From Pseudonocardia alni (GTDB lineage Bacteria; Actinomycetota; Actinomycetes; Mycobacteriales; Pseudonocardiaceae): a stretch of 64,000 nt of DNA. The stretch spans positions 1,116,001-1,180,000 of the forward strand of contig NZ_PHUJ01000003.1 of assembly GCF_002813375.1 (NCBI RefSeq), written 5' to 3'. Made by a program: the position numbers and the translations under genes. Positions 1 through 58,460 of this stretch are shown piece by piece (the first letter of the stretch is position 1; each line of letters opens with the position of its first letter). The notes under the pieces were generated by a model. That model was given only the letters and a program-made list of their open reading frames with translations. It ran no database searches and had not been told where the DNA came from.

Positions 1-619
1 GCTGCCCCAGGTCGCCGACGGTGGTGAGCTCACCGACTGGCTCGACGCTCAGTCGTCGGTGGTCTACATGGGATTCGGCACGATCACCCGGCTGACCCGG
101 CCCCAGGTCGCGTCGCTGGTCGAGGTGGCACGCCGGCTCGACGCCCGGGGTCACCAGGTGCTGTGGAAGCTGCCGCGCGAGCAGCAGGAGATGTTGCCAC
201 CCGCCACCGAGCTGCCCGCGGGCCTGCGGATCGAGAGCTGGGTGCCCTCCCAGCTCGACGTGCTGGCCCACCCGAGCGTGAAGGTGTTCTTCACCCACGC
301 CGGCGGCAACGGCTACCACGAGGGCCTCTACTTCGGGAAGCCGCTGGTGGTCCGTCCGCTCTGGGTGGACTGCGACGACCAGGCGATCCGCGGCCAGGAC
401 TTCGGGGTCAGCCTCACCGTCGACCACCCGGAGACCGTCGACACCGAGGACGTCCTGGACAAGGTCACCCGGGTCCTCGAGACCCCGGCCTTCACCGAGC
501 GCGCCGAGCGCATGGGCCGGCTGCTGCAGGCCGCGGGCGGGCGCGCCGCCGCCGCGGACCTGGTCCTGCGCCTGCCGGCGCTGGCCGGGACCGACACCGC
601 GGCCGCCCGGACCGCCTGA
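1..619 (+). CDS. nysDI: Polyene macrolactone glycosyltransferase, C-terminal part (NysDI type)
   Basis: The gene is cut by the left edge. The frame starting at base 2 is open from the edge to the TGA at 617-619, giving about 205 residues. These form the nucleotide-sugar-binding half of a GT1-family (GT-B fold) glycosyltransferase. Visible signs are the strand SSVVYMGFGT, the WVPSQ segment, and the donor-binding motif HAGGNGYHEG followed by PLWVDCDDQ. The neighbouring gene is a mycosamine aminotransferase, so by analogy with NysDI/AmphDI this enzyme should transfer mycosamine from GDP to the macrolactone. It is clearly paralogous to the complete glycosyltransferase at 61922-63349, with the same WLDA.SSVVY.GFG start to the domain, but the donor motif differs (HAGGNGYHEG against HGGSNSIHES). 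The N-terminal acceptor domain and true start are outside the window. The DI assignment rests mainly on context. Confidence 0.88.
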   Translation, partial: LPQVADGGELTDWLDAQSSVVYMGFGTITRLTRPQVASLVEVARRLDARGHQVLWKLPREQQEMLPPATELPAGLRIESWVPSQLDVLAHPSVKVFFTHAGGNGYHEGLYFGKPLVVRPLWVDCDDQAIRGQDFGVSLTVDHPETVDTEDVLDKVTRVLETPAFTERAERMGRLLQAAGGRAAAADLVLRLPALAGTDTAAARTA

Positions 620-650
620 CCACCCGCCACCACCGAACCAGGGAGTCACG

Positions 651-1709
651 ATGTCCTTCACCCAACCGGTGTCCAAACCGTGGCTCGACGGCCACGAACT
701 CGACTACGTCACCGACGCCGTCGGCGGCGGCTGGATCTCCTCGCAGGGCCCCTACATCGCGCGGTTCGAGGAAGCCTTCGCCGCCTGGAACGGCCTCCCG
801 CACGGGGTCGCCTGCTCGTCGGGGACGACGGCGCTGACCCTCGCGCTGCGCGCGCTGGGCGTCGGCCCGGGCGACGAGGTGATCGTCCCGGAGTTCACGA
901 TGATCGCCTCGGCGTGGGCGGTGACCTACACGGGCGCGACGCCGGTGTTCGTCGACTGCGGCGACGACCTGAACATCGACGTCACGCTGATCGAGGAGAA
1001 GATCACCCCGCGCACCAGGGTGATCATGCCGGTGCACGTCTACGGCCGCCGGTGCGACATGGAGCCGATCCTGGAGCTCGCCTACGAGTACAACCTGCGG
1101 GTCGTCGAGGACTCCGCCGAGGCGCACGGCGTGCTGCCCACCGGGGACATCGCCTGCTTCTCGCTGTTCGCCAACAAGATCATCACTGCGGGCGAGGGCG
1201 GGATCTGCGTGACCCGCGACCCGCACCTGGCCGAGCAGATGGCGCACCTGCGCGCGATGGCGTTCACCCGCGACCACAGCTTCCTGCACAAGAAGCTCGC
1301 CTACAACTACCGCATGACCAACATGCAGGCCGCCGTCGCGCTCGCCCAGACCGAGCAGCTCGAGGGCATCCTGGCGACCCGGCGCGACATCGAGAAGCGC
1401 TACGACGACGCCCTGCGCGACGTCCCCGGCATCACGCTGATGCCACCGCGGGACGTGCTCTGGATGTACGACCTGCGGGCCGAGCGCCGCGACGAGCTCC
1501 TCGCCCACCTCGCCGCCCGGGGCATCGACACCCGGGTGTTCTTCAAGCCGATGAGCCGCCAGCCGATGTACCTCGACCCGGTCTGGCCGACGCTCAACGC
1601 ATCGCGGCTGGCCGCCGACGGCTTCTACCTCCCCACCCACACCGGACTGACCGCCGAGGACCAGGAGTTCATCACCGGGCAGGTCCGCGCGTTCTACGGA
1701 GTGGCATGA
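651..1709 (+). CDS. nysDII: GDP-3-keto-6-deoxymannose aminotransferase for mycosamine (NysDII type)
   Basis: A PLP-dependent sugar aminotransferase of the DegT/DnrJ/EryC1 family, 352 residues, full length. It should aminate C3 of GDP-3-keto-6-deoxy-mannose to give GDP-mycosamine, the sugar used by the adjacent DI glycosyltransferase. Seen in the sequence: the cofactor-binding SSGTTAL (about residues 56-62), VVEDSAEAHG with Asp154 placed to contact the pyridine nitrogen, and the Schiff-base lysine Lys176 in SLFANKIITAGEGG. The start is an ATG preceded by AGGGAG at a normal distance, 31 bases after the upstream stop. Its TGA overlaps the ATG of the next P450 (ATGA at 1706-1709), which suggests translational coupling. 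Together with DIII at 55381-56415 this supplies the known enzymes for mycosamine. The 3,4-isomerisation step has no obvious gene here, as in other polyene clusters. Confidence 0.93.
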   Translation: MSFTQPVSKPWLDGHELDYVTDAVGGGWISSQGPYIARFEEAFAAWNGLPHGVACSSGTTALTLALRALGVGPGDEVIVPEFTMIASAWAVTYTGATPVFVDCGDDLNIDVTLIEEKITPRTRVIMPVHVYGRRCDMEPILELAYEYNLRVVEDSAEAHGVLPTGDIACFSLFANKIITAGEGGICVTRDPHLAEQMAHLRAMAFTRDHSFLHKKLAYNYRMTNMQAAVALAQTEQLEGILATRRDIEKRYDDALRDVPGITLMPPRDVLWMYDLRAERRDELLAHLAARGIDTRVFFKPMSRQPMYLDPVWPTLNASRLAADGFYLPTHTGLTAEDQEFITGQVRAFYGVA

Positions 1710-2947
1710 GCACCGGCACCGCGAGGTCCACGCCGTCGGACAGCGCCACCGGCTGCCCTGTCACCGGGGCCGGGGCAGGCGCCGCCACCTGCCCGGTGGC
1801 GTTCCCGCTGCGCCGTCCGGGAAGACCGTTCCCGCCCCCGGAGTACGCCGACTACCGCGACGGCGGTGAGCCCGTCCGGTCCGAGCTGCCCAGCGGCCCG
1901 GTCTGGCTGGTCACCCGGCACGCCGACGTGCGTGCCGTGCTCACCGACCCGCGGATCAGCGCCGACCCCTCCCGACCGGGCTTCCCGAAGGCGGCCCGGA
2001 CCGGTGGCGCCCCGTCCGCGGACGAGGTGCCCGGCTGGTTCGTGTCGATGGACCCGCCGGAGCACGACCGGTTCCGCCGGACCCTGATCCCCGAGTTCAC
2101 CGTCCGCAAGGTGCGCGCGCTGCGCCCGGAGATCCAGCAGATCGTCGACGACCGGATCGAGGCGATCCTCGCGAAGGACGGCGCCGCCGACCTGATCGAG
2201 GACTTCGCGCTGCCCGTGCCCTCGCTGGTCATCGCCGGCATGCTCGGCGTCCCGAGGGCCGACCGCGACTTCTTCGAGGCGAAGACCCGCGTCCTGGTCA
2301 CCCTCAGCTCCACCGACGAGGAGCGCGACGCGGCCACCGCGGCCCTGCTGCGCTACCTGGGCCGGCTCATCCGGATCAAGGAGCGGCGTCCGGGTGAGGA
2401 CCTGATCAGCCGGCTGGCTGCGACCGGGACCCTGTCGCGCCAGGAGCTCTCCGGTGTCGCCATGCTCCTGCTGATCGCCGGTCACGAGACGACGGCGAAC
2501 AACATCGGCCTCGGCATCGTCCAACTACTGACGAACCCGCAGTGGATCGGCGACGACCGCGTCGTCGAGGAGCTGCTGCGCTACTACTCGGTGGCCGACC
2601 TCGTCGCGTTCCGGGTCGCGCTGGCCGACGTCGAGATCGGCGGGCGCACGATCCGCGCCGGCGAGGGCATCCTGCCGCTGCTCGCCGCCGCCAACCACGA
2701 CGACGACGCCTTCGACGGCGCCGGTGCGTTCGACCCGGAACGCTCCGCGCGCTCGCACGTGGCCTTCGGCTACGGCGTGCACCAGTGCCTGGGCCAGAAC
2801 CTGGTGCGGCTGGAGATGGAGATCGCCTACCGCACGCTGTTCGACCGGATCCCGACGCTGCGCCTGGCGGTGCCCGCCGATGACCTGCGGGTGAAGTACG
2901 ACGGCGTGTTGTTCGGTCTGCACGAGCTCCCGGTGACCTGGGGCTGA
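1706..2947 (+). CDS. nysN: Cytochrome P450, C16-methyl oxidase type (NysN/AmphN)
   Basis: A 413-residue bacterial class I cytochrome P450. The haem-binding motif FGYGVHQCLG puts the thiolate at Cys361. The I-helix reads AGHETTA with the conserved acid-alcohol pair ending at Thr262, and the N-terminus carries a GCPVTG-type segment common in actinomycete P450s. The ATG at 1706 overlaps the aminotransferase stop. In nystatin and amphotericin the N-type P450 oxidises the methyl branch laid down by PKS module 11 to the exocyclic carboxyl group. Module 11 here has the matching methylmalonyl-type acyltransferase. N versus L was assigned by position next to DII and by the canonical ETT I-helix, and a phylogeny would be the real test. 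No ferredoxin gene lies beside it. Transcription probably ends at the hairpin 2971-3014. Confidence 0.87.
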   Translation: MSTGTARSTPSDSATGCPVTGAGAGAATCPVAFPLRRPGRPFPPPEYADYRDGGEPVRSELPSGPVWLVTRHADVRAVLTDPRISADPSRPGFPKAARTGGAPSADEVPGWFVSMDPPEHDRFRRTLIPEFTVRKVRALRPEIQQIVDDRIEAILAKDGAADLIEDFALPVPSLVIAGMLGVPRADRDFFEAKTRVLVTLSSTDEERDAATAALLRYLGRLIRIKERRPGEDLISRLAATGTLSRQELSGVAMLLLIAGHETTANNIGLGIVQLLTNPQWIGDDRVVEELLRYYSVADLVAFRVALADVEIGGRTIRAGEGILPLLAAANHDDDAFDGAGAFDPERSARSHVAFGYGVHQCLGQNLVRLEMEIAYRTLFDRIPTLRLAVPADDLRVKYDGVLFGLHELPVTWG

Positions 2948-2970
2948 GCACACCCGCGCCATCGTGACCG

Positions 2971-3014
2971 CGTGAGGGGAGGCGGGGCCGGTAGCGGCCC
3001 CGCCTCCCCTCACG
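2971..3014. terminator. Strong bidirectional hairpin terminator
   Basis: A perfect inverted repeat: left arm 2971-2990, loop GTAG (2991-2994), right arm 2995-3014, giving a 20-bp GC-rich stem. It sits in the 95 bases between two convergent P450 genes (stops at 2947 and 3043). Its position serves both the DI-DII-N transcript and the long minus-strand PKS transcript. There is no long U tract, as is usual for actinomycete terminators. Confidence 0.9.
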
Positions 3015-3042
3015 TCGTGCCGGGGCGGGTGTGCCCCGGCCG

Positions 3043-4244
3043 TCACCAGGTGACGGGCAGCTCCGTCAGACCACCGGACAGTCCCTCGGAGCCGCGGCGC
3101 ATCTCCTGCACCGGACGGGCCGGGCGCAGGCCCGGCAGCCGGGTGAACAGCCGGGTGAAGGCGGTCCGCAGCGCCATCCGGGCCAGCGGTGCGCCGATGC
3201 AGTGCCACATGCCGTGCCCGAAGGTCAGGTGCGGGTTGGACTCCCGGCGGATGTCGAACACCTCCGGCTCGTCGAACACCTGGGTGTCGAAATTGACCAG
3301 GGTGAAGTCCAGCAGCACCAGGTCGCCGGTGCGCAGGGTGACCCCGCCGACCTCGACGTCGTCGGTGGCGTACCGGGGCAGCACCGATCCGCCCGCCTTG
3401 GCGCAGCGCAGGATCTCCTCGACGCCCTCGCGCATGGTGCGCTCGTCGGCGAGCGCGGCCGCCAGCTGGTCGGGGTGGGTCGCGAACAGCAGCACACCCA
3501 GGTCGACGTGGCTGGCGACGCTGTCGAGCCCGGCGAACAGCAGACCGGCGGCGATCGGGCCGATCCGCTCGTCGGGCACCTGCGCGCACAGCCGGGACAC
3601 GACGTCGTCGGTGGGCTCGGCCCGCTTGCGCCGGGCGACGGCGGACAGCAGCCCGAACAGCTCGGCCTGGACCGTCGCGACGCGCTCGGCGTCGTCCACC
3701 TCACCCATCGTCATGATGGTCCGCACCAGCTCGGGACGGTCCTGCGGCGGGATCCCGATGAGCTCGCACAGCACCGTCAGCGAGTACGGCATGGAGAACC
3801 CGCCGTGCAGGTCGCCGGGGTTGCCCGCGGCGACGAACCCGTCGAGCACCTGCTCGGCGACCGCGGACACCGTGGGCGCCAGGCCCAGCACCCGGCGCGC
3901 GGAGAACTGCGGGGTGAGCAGACGCCGCATCTCGGTGTGCAGGTCCCGGGCCTGCTGGGCGTCGTCGACGACCAGCAGGTCCAGGAACGGGTTGCGCACG
4001 TACCGCGGCGCGTTCGCCGGATCGGCGTGCGCGCGGCCGAGACGCTCGTCGTGCAGCAGTGCCTTCAGCTCGGCGTAGCGGGTGACCAGCCAGGCCTCGT
4101 CGCCGGTGGGGGTCCGGACCCGGCACACGGGTGCCTGCTGCTGCAGCTCCCGCAGCAGCGGGCTCAGCCGCAGCACCGGCGGGGTCTGGCCCTCCAGGGA
4201 CGGCGGGGGCCCGCCGCCGGTGACCGGGCAGGTCGTCGGGCTGG

Positions 4245-4248
<4 letters not shown>
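3043..4248 (-). CDS. nysL: Cytochrome P450, C10 hydroxylase type (NysL/AmphL)
   Basis: A 401-residue P450 with haem motif [10 protein letters not shown] (Cys350) and ExxR-like EEILRCA. The I-helix reads AGLDSVAS, so the usual acid-threonine pair is Asp242-Ser243. The start ATG (4246-4248) overlaps the stop of the last PKS gene as ATGA, so it is the terminal gene of the PKS operon. NysL/AmphL hydroxylate the macrolactone at C10/C8 as a late step, and the location directly after the thioesterase-bearing PKS is where nysL lies. In nystatin and amphotericin a small ferredoxin gene (nysM/amphM) accompanies these P450s. Here the 3' end faces another gene across only 95 bases, so no such gene is present. 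Electron donors must then come from elsewhere. The regioselectivity is inferred from synteny. Confidence 0.88.
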
Positions 4249-10340
<6,092 letters not shown>

Positions 10341-10377
10341 GGTCCTGTCCGCCTCTCTCGTTCGTGGGGGTCCGGGG

Positions 10378-26673
<16,296 letters not shown>

Positions 26674-26693
26674 CGTCTGTTCCCTCACTCGCG

Positions 26694-55208
<28,515 letters not shown>

Positions 55209-55380
55209 TCCAACTCCACCCGTCTCGCCGCCGACGCCCGCTGACAATCGCGCCGGAATTCCGCACACATCCGACAGGAACCGAATCGCCGCCCCGTTCC
55301 CGCCGTACGGCGGAGGGGCTCATCGCAGACGATTCTGCGGAGGATCCGGGCCGGAAATCCCTAGTGTGTCGTCCGCCGGT
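55209..55380 (-). promoter_or_regulatory. Leader and probable promoter region of the PKS operon
   Basis: 172 non-coding bases between the DIII stop and the I start, both on the minus strand. Contents seen: a PimM-type box at 55349-55364; on the minus strand a CAGAAT hexamer (55337-55332) that could serve as a -10, with the box falling where the -35 would be; an inverted repeat CGCAGA-CGAT-TCTGCG at 55324-55339; a 14-bp perfect palindrome CCGCCGTACGGCGG at 55300-55313; and GGTGGAG just before the start codon. The promoter is inferred, since no transcript data are available. Confidence 0.5.
55349..55364 (-). promoter_or_regulatory. Candidate PAS-LuxR (PimM-type) operator upstream of the PKS operon
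   Basis: On the minus strand CTAGGGATTTCCGGCC, matching 13 of 16 positions of CTVGGGAWWTCCCBAG, the operator I recall for PimM and its orthologues in polyene clusters. One half-site is perfect. It lies 141 bases before the I start and at -35 relative to the CAGAAT hexamer, the arrangement reported for PimM targets. The regulator gene is not in this window. Confidence 0.55.
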
Positions 55381-56415
55381 TCACCAGTTGGCGGCCAGCA
55401 GCAGGTGGCCGTACTCGTTCTCCCGCGCTACGTGCTCGAGGTCGGAGTCGACCATCATCCGCATGAGCTCGGGGAAGTCGACCTCGGGCGTCCAGTCGAG
55501 CAGCCGCCGGGCCCGCACGCTGTCGGCGCACAGCACCTCGACCTCGGCCGGGCGCACCAGCGCCGGGTCGATGACGACCTTGTCCCGCCAGTCCAGCCCC
55601 ACGTGCTCGAACGCGATCTGCACCGCGTCCCGCACCGAGTGCATCTGGCCGGTGCCGATCACGTAGTCGTCGGGCTCGCCCTGCTGCAGCATCAGGTGCA
55701 TCGCGCGGACGTAGTCGCCCGCGTAGCCCCAGTCGCGCACCGCGTCGAGGTTGCCCAGCGCGAGGTCGCGCTGCAGGCCGAGCTTGATCCGGGCGACCGC
55801 CAGGGAGATCTTGCGGGTGACGAACTCCTGGCCACGGCGCGGCGACTCGTGGTTGAACAGCATGCCCGACACCGCGTACATGCCGAACGACTCGCGGTAG
55901 TTGCGGGTGATGTAGTGGCCGTAGGCCTTGGCGGCGCCGTAGGGGCTGCGCGGGTGGAACAGCGTCGTCTCCCGCTGCGGGGTCTCCGCGGCCTTGCCGA
56001 ACATCTCCGACGACGAGGCCTGGTAGAAGCGGATCTGCCCGTTCGGCGACGCCGTGCGCGACATCGAGAGGCCGGAGACCATCCGGATCGCCTCGAGCAC
56101 CCGGAGCACACCGGTGCCGTTGACCTCGGTGACGAGCTCGGCCTGCTGCCAGGACATCGGGACGAACGAGATCGCGCCGAGGTTGTAGACCTCGTCGGGC
56201 TGCACCGTGTCGACGGCCGAGACCAGGCTGGCCTGGTCCATCAGGTCGCCGTCGACGAACTCCAGCTCGGATGCCAGCCGGCTGACCCGCGTCTTGCGGG
56301 GGTTGGCCTGCCCCCGGATCAGGCCCCAGACCTGGTAGCCCTGCGACAGCAGGTGCTCCGCCAGGTAGGAGCCGTCCTGACCGGTGATTCCGGTGATGAG
56401 TGCGCGTTTGGACAT
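55381..56415 (-). CDS. nysDIII: GDP-mannose 4,6-dehydratase (NysDIII type)
   Basis: A 344-residue short-chain dehydrogenase/reductase-type sugar enzyme, the standard length for NysDIII/AmphDIII. It converts GDP-mannose to GDP-4-keto-6-deoxymannose, the first step to GDP-mycosamine. Seen: the N-terminal NADP loop ALITGITGQDGSYLAEHLL, SSSEMFG carrying the catalytic Ser/Thr-Glu region, and the Tyr159-x-x-x-Lys163 pair in SPYGAAKAYG. The start at 56415 is preceded by AAAGGGA on the minus strand. An upstream in-frame start would add 42 residues before the Rossmann fold and was rejected. It lies directly upstream of the I gene in the same direction and divergent from the exporter genes. Product and partners (DII at 651-1709, DI at the left edge) define the mycosamine pathway. 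Confidence 0.95.
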   Translation of the reverse strand: MSKRALITGITGQDGSYLAEHLLSQGYQVWGLIRGQANPRKTRVSRLASELEFVDGDLMDQASLVSAVDTVQPDEVYNLGAISFVPMSWQQAELVTEVNGTGVLRVLEAIRMVSGLSMSRTASPNGQIRFYQASSSEMFGKAAETPQRETTLFHPRSPYGAAKAYGHYITRNYRESFGMYAVSGMLFNHESPRRGQEFVTRKISLAVARIKLGLQRDLALGNLDAVRDWGYAGDYVRAMHLMLQQGEPDDYVIGTGQMHSVRDAVQIAFEHVGLDWRDKVVIDPALVRPAEVEVLCADSVRARRLLDWTPEVDFPELMRMMVDSDLEHVARENEYGHLLLAANW

Positions 56416-56556
56416 CGGGATTCCCTTTCGACCGTTACCGGGCCCGCCCATACGCGTCGACCGGCCGTCGGCACGGCGGCGAATACGCTGTCCGGACGAG
56501 AGACACGCCGCACGCTGGCAAGATCGGCGAGACGGTGTCAACGAATCCGCCGGGAT

Positions 56557-56572
56557 GTAGGGAATTCACGAG
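56557..56572 (+). promoter_or_regulatory. Candidate PimM-type operator in the divergent region
   Basis: GTAGGGAATTCACGAG matches 14 of 16 positions of CTVGGGAWWTCCCBAG. It sits 142 bases before the DIII start, almost the same offset as the box before the I gene (141), so it probably serves DIII. It could also act on the exporter side. Confidence 0.55.
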
Positions 56573-56599
56573 TGCGGCCGCAGGAAATGGTGCGCAGAA

Positions 56600-56615
56600 C
56601 TGGGGGATTCCGGGT
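56600..56615 (+). promoter_or_regulatory. Weaker PimM-like box before the exporter operon
   Basis: CTGGGGGATTCCGGGT matches 12 of 16 positions of the PimM consensus. It lies 91 bases upstream of the H start. The match is weak enough to arise by chance in GC-rich DNA, and it is listed because of its location and its stronger neighbour. Confidence 0.3.
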
Positions 56616-56705
56616 CCGCGGTCTGGTCGGCTGTCCTGGCCGGTGTGCCACCGGCATCGTCCACCGGGCGGCCCGGCGGTCGCCGTGAACCGGGGGTGTC
56701 CTGAC

Positions 56706-58460
56706 GTGCTGTGGAGACTCGCGCGCACCCGGCTGCGCGGCTACGCCGGGCCGGCGGGCGCCCTCGTCGTCCTCCAGACCGCGCAGATCGCCGGAACGCT
56801 GCTGCTGCCGACGCTCGGCGCGGCCCTCATCGACGAGGGTGTGGTCCGCGCCGACCCCGGCCGGATCGCCGAGCTCGGGGTGCTGATGGCCGGCACCGCC
56901 GTGGTCCAGATCGCGGCGGCGCTGGCGGCGACCGCCCTGGGGGCCCGCACCTCCACCGCGGTGGGCCGGGACCTGCGCGCCGCGGTGTTCGACCGCATCC
57001 TGGACTTCTCCGCCCGCGAGATCGGCAGGTTCGGGACGGCGTCGCTGCTGACCCGCACGGTCAACGACGTCCAACAGGTGCAGAACCTCGCCCGTTCCGG
57101 GTTCGGTGTCGTCGTGTCCGCCCCCCTGATGTGCATCGGCAGCATCGTGCTCGCGCTGGCGCAGGACGTACCGCTGGCACTGCTGCTGGTCGTCCTCGTG
57201 CTGGTCGTCGGGGTGGCCTTCGGTCTGCTGCTGGTCCGGATGGGTGGCCTCTACGGCCGGATGCAGCTCGCCCTCGACGACCTCGGACGGCTGCTCCGGG
57301 AGTCGATCACGGGGGTGCGGGTGGTCCGCTCGTTCGTCCGTGAGGACCACGAGCAGGTGCGCTTCACCCGCAGCAACGACGCGTTCCTCGACCTCTCCCG
57401 GCAGGTCGGCCGGCTGATCGCCACGATGCTGCCGCTGGTGCTGCTGATGATGAACGTGTTCACGGTCGTCCTGATGTGGCTCGGCGCCCACCGCATCGAC
57501 GCAGGCGTGATGCAGCTGGGCGCGCTCAGCGCATTCCTGTTCTACCTGTCGTTGATCCTCATGTCGGTCGTGATGCTCGCGTTCGTGTTCCTGCAGGTGC
57601 CGCGGGCCCGGGTGGGGGCGGGCCGGATCCTGGAGGTGCTCGACACCGAGCCGGCCGTGGCCGCACCGGCGACCCCGGCTCCGCTCCACGGCCCCGCGGG
57701 ACGGGTCGAGATCCGGGACGCCGAGTTCCGCTACCCGGGCGCGGAGCGTGCGGTGCTGCGCGGGGTCGACCTGGTCGTCGAGCCGGGCGAGCGGCTCGCG
57801 GTGCTGGGCGGCACCGGGAGCGGCAAGTCGACCCTGCTGAACCTCGTGCTGCGGCTGGTCGATCCGACCGCGGGCACGGTCCGGGTGGGTGGCACCGACG
57901 TGCGACGGCTCGACCCCGCGGTGCTCACCGGCGTCGTCGGGTTCGTGCCGCAGCGCCCCTACCTGTTCGCCGGCACGGTCGCGAGCAATCTGCGGTTCGG
58001 GCGGACGGACGCGACCGACGACGAGCTCTGGGAGGCATTGCGCGTCGCGCAGGCCGACGGCTTCGTCGCGCGGATGCCGGGCGGTCTGGATGCGGAGATC
58101 GCGCAGGGCGGCACCACCGTGTCCGGTGGCCAGCGCCAGCGGCTGTGCATCGCCCGCACCCTGCTCCGCCGGCCCGAGGTCTACCTGTTCGACGACTGCT
58201 TCTCCGCGTTGGACCAGGCCACCGACGCCGCACTGCGGGCGGCGCTGGCCCCGTGGACCGCAGGCGCCACCGTGATCACCGTGACCCAGCGGGTCGCCAC
58301 CGCGCGCGACGCCGACCGGGTCGTCGTCCTCGACGCCGGACGGCTGGTCGCCGACGGCACCCACGACGACGTCCTGCGCGACAGCCCGACCTACCGCGAG
58401 ATCGCGAACTCCCAGCCCACCGAGGAGGACGTCGCCCATGGCCTCGCCGGACGTCACTGA
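56706..58460 (+). CDS. nysH: ABC exporter half-transporter with degenerate nucleotide site (NysH type)
   Basis: A 584-residue ABC half-transporter: six membrane segments in the first ~320 residues, then an ATPase domain. Together with the next gene it should form the heterodimer that exports the polyene, as NysH/NysG do. Walker A is GGTGSGKST (Lys374) and the signature is VSGGQ (Ser473). The Walker B carboxylate is Asp497 (LFDDCFSALD) where an active site has Glu, and the switch histidine is Gln528 (VTQRVAT). This is the pattern of the degenerate half of an asymmetric exporter. The start is a GTG with GGGGG nine bases upstream. Its end overlaps the next gene by 23 bases. Divergent transcription from DIII links export to sugar biosynthesis through the shared 290-base control region. 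Confidence 0.9.
   Translation: MLWRLARTRLRGYAGPAGALVVLQTAQIAGTLLLPTLGAALIDEGVVRADPGRIAELGVLMAGTAVVQIAAALAATALGARTSTAVGRDLRAAVFDRILDFSAREIGRFGTASLLTRTVNDVQQVQNLARSGFGVVVSAPLMCIGSIVLALAQDVPLALLLVVLVLVVGVAFGLLLVRMGGLYGRMQLALDDLGRLLRESITGVRVVRSFVREDHEQVRFTRSNDAFLDLSRQVGRLIATMLPLVLLMMNVFTVVLMWLGAHRIDAGVMQLGALSAFLFYLSLILMSVVMLAFVFLQVPRARVGAGRILEVLDTEPAVAAPATPAPLHGPAGRVEIRDAEFRYPGAERAVLRGVDLVVEPGERLAVLGGTGSGKSTLLNLVLRLVDPTAGTVRVGGTDVRRLDPAVLTGVVGFVPQRPYLFAGTVASNLRFGRTDATDDELWEALRVAQADGFVARMPGGLDAEIAQGGTTVSGGQRQRLCIARTLLRRPEVYLFDDCFSALDQATDAALRAALAPWTAGATVITVTQRVATARDADRVVVLDAGRLVADGTHDDVLRDSPTYREIANSQPTEEDVAHGLAGRH

Larger units (their letters stand above)
56416..56705. promoter_or_regulatory. Divergent promoter region between DIII and the exporter operon
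   Basis: 290 non-coding bases separating divergent genes, so it should contain two promoters. On the minus strand TTGACA occurs at 56541-56536, with CAGCGT 18 bases further on as a weak -10 for DIII. Two PimM-like boxes lie at 56557-56572 and 56600-56615. A GGGGG ribosome site (56692-56696) precedes the exporter GTG at 56706. An alternative GTG at 56685 would add seven residues. No convincing small gene is present. Confidence 0.5.

Noticed and set aside
2948-3042. A hidden small ferredoxin gene between the two P450 genes
   Set aside because: Only 95 bases are available and 44 of them form the terminator hairpin. No cysteine-rich frame exists.
26674-26688. GTG start for the J gene five codons upstream
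   Set aside because: The codon is part of the GAGGGAA ribosome site of the ATG at 26673.
56685-56705. GTG at 56685 as the start of the H exporter gene
   Set aside because: The GTG at 56706 has GGGGG nine bases upstream and gives the usual family N-terminus; the longer form lacks a comparable site.
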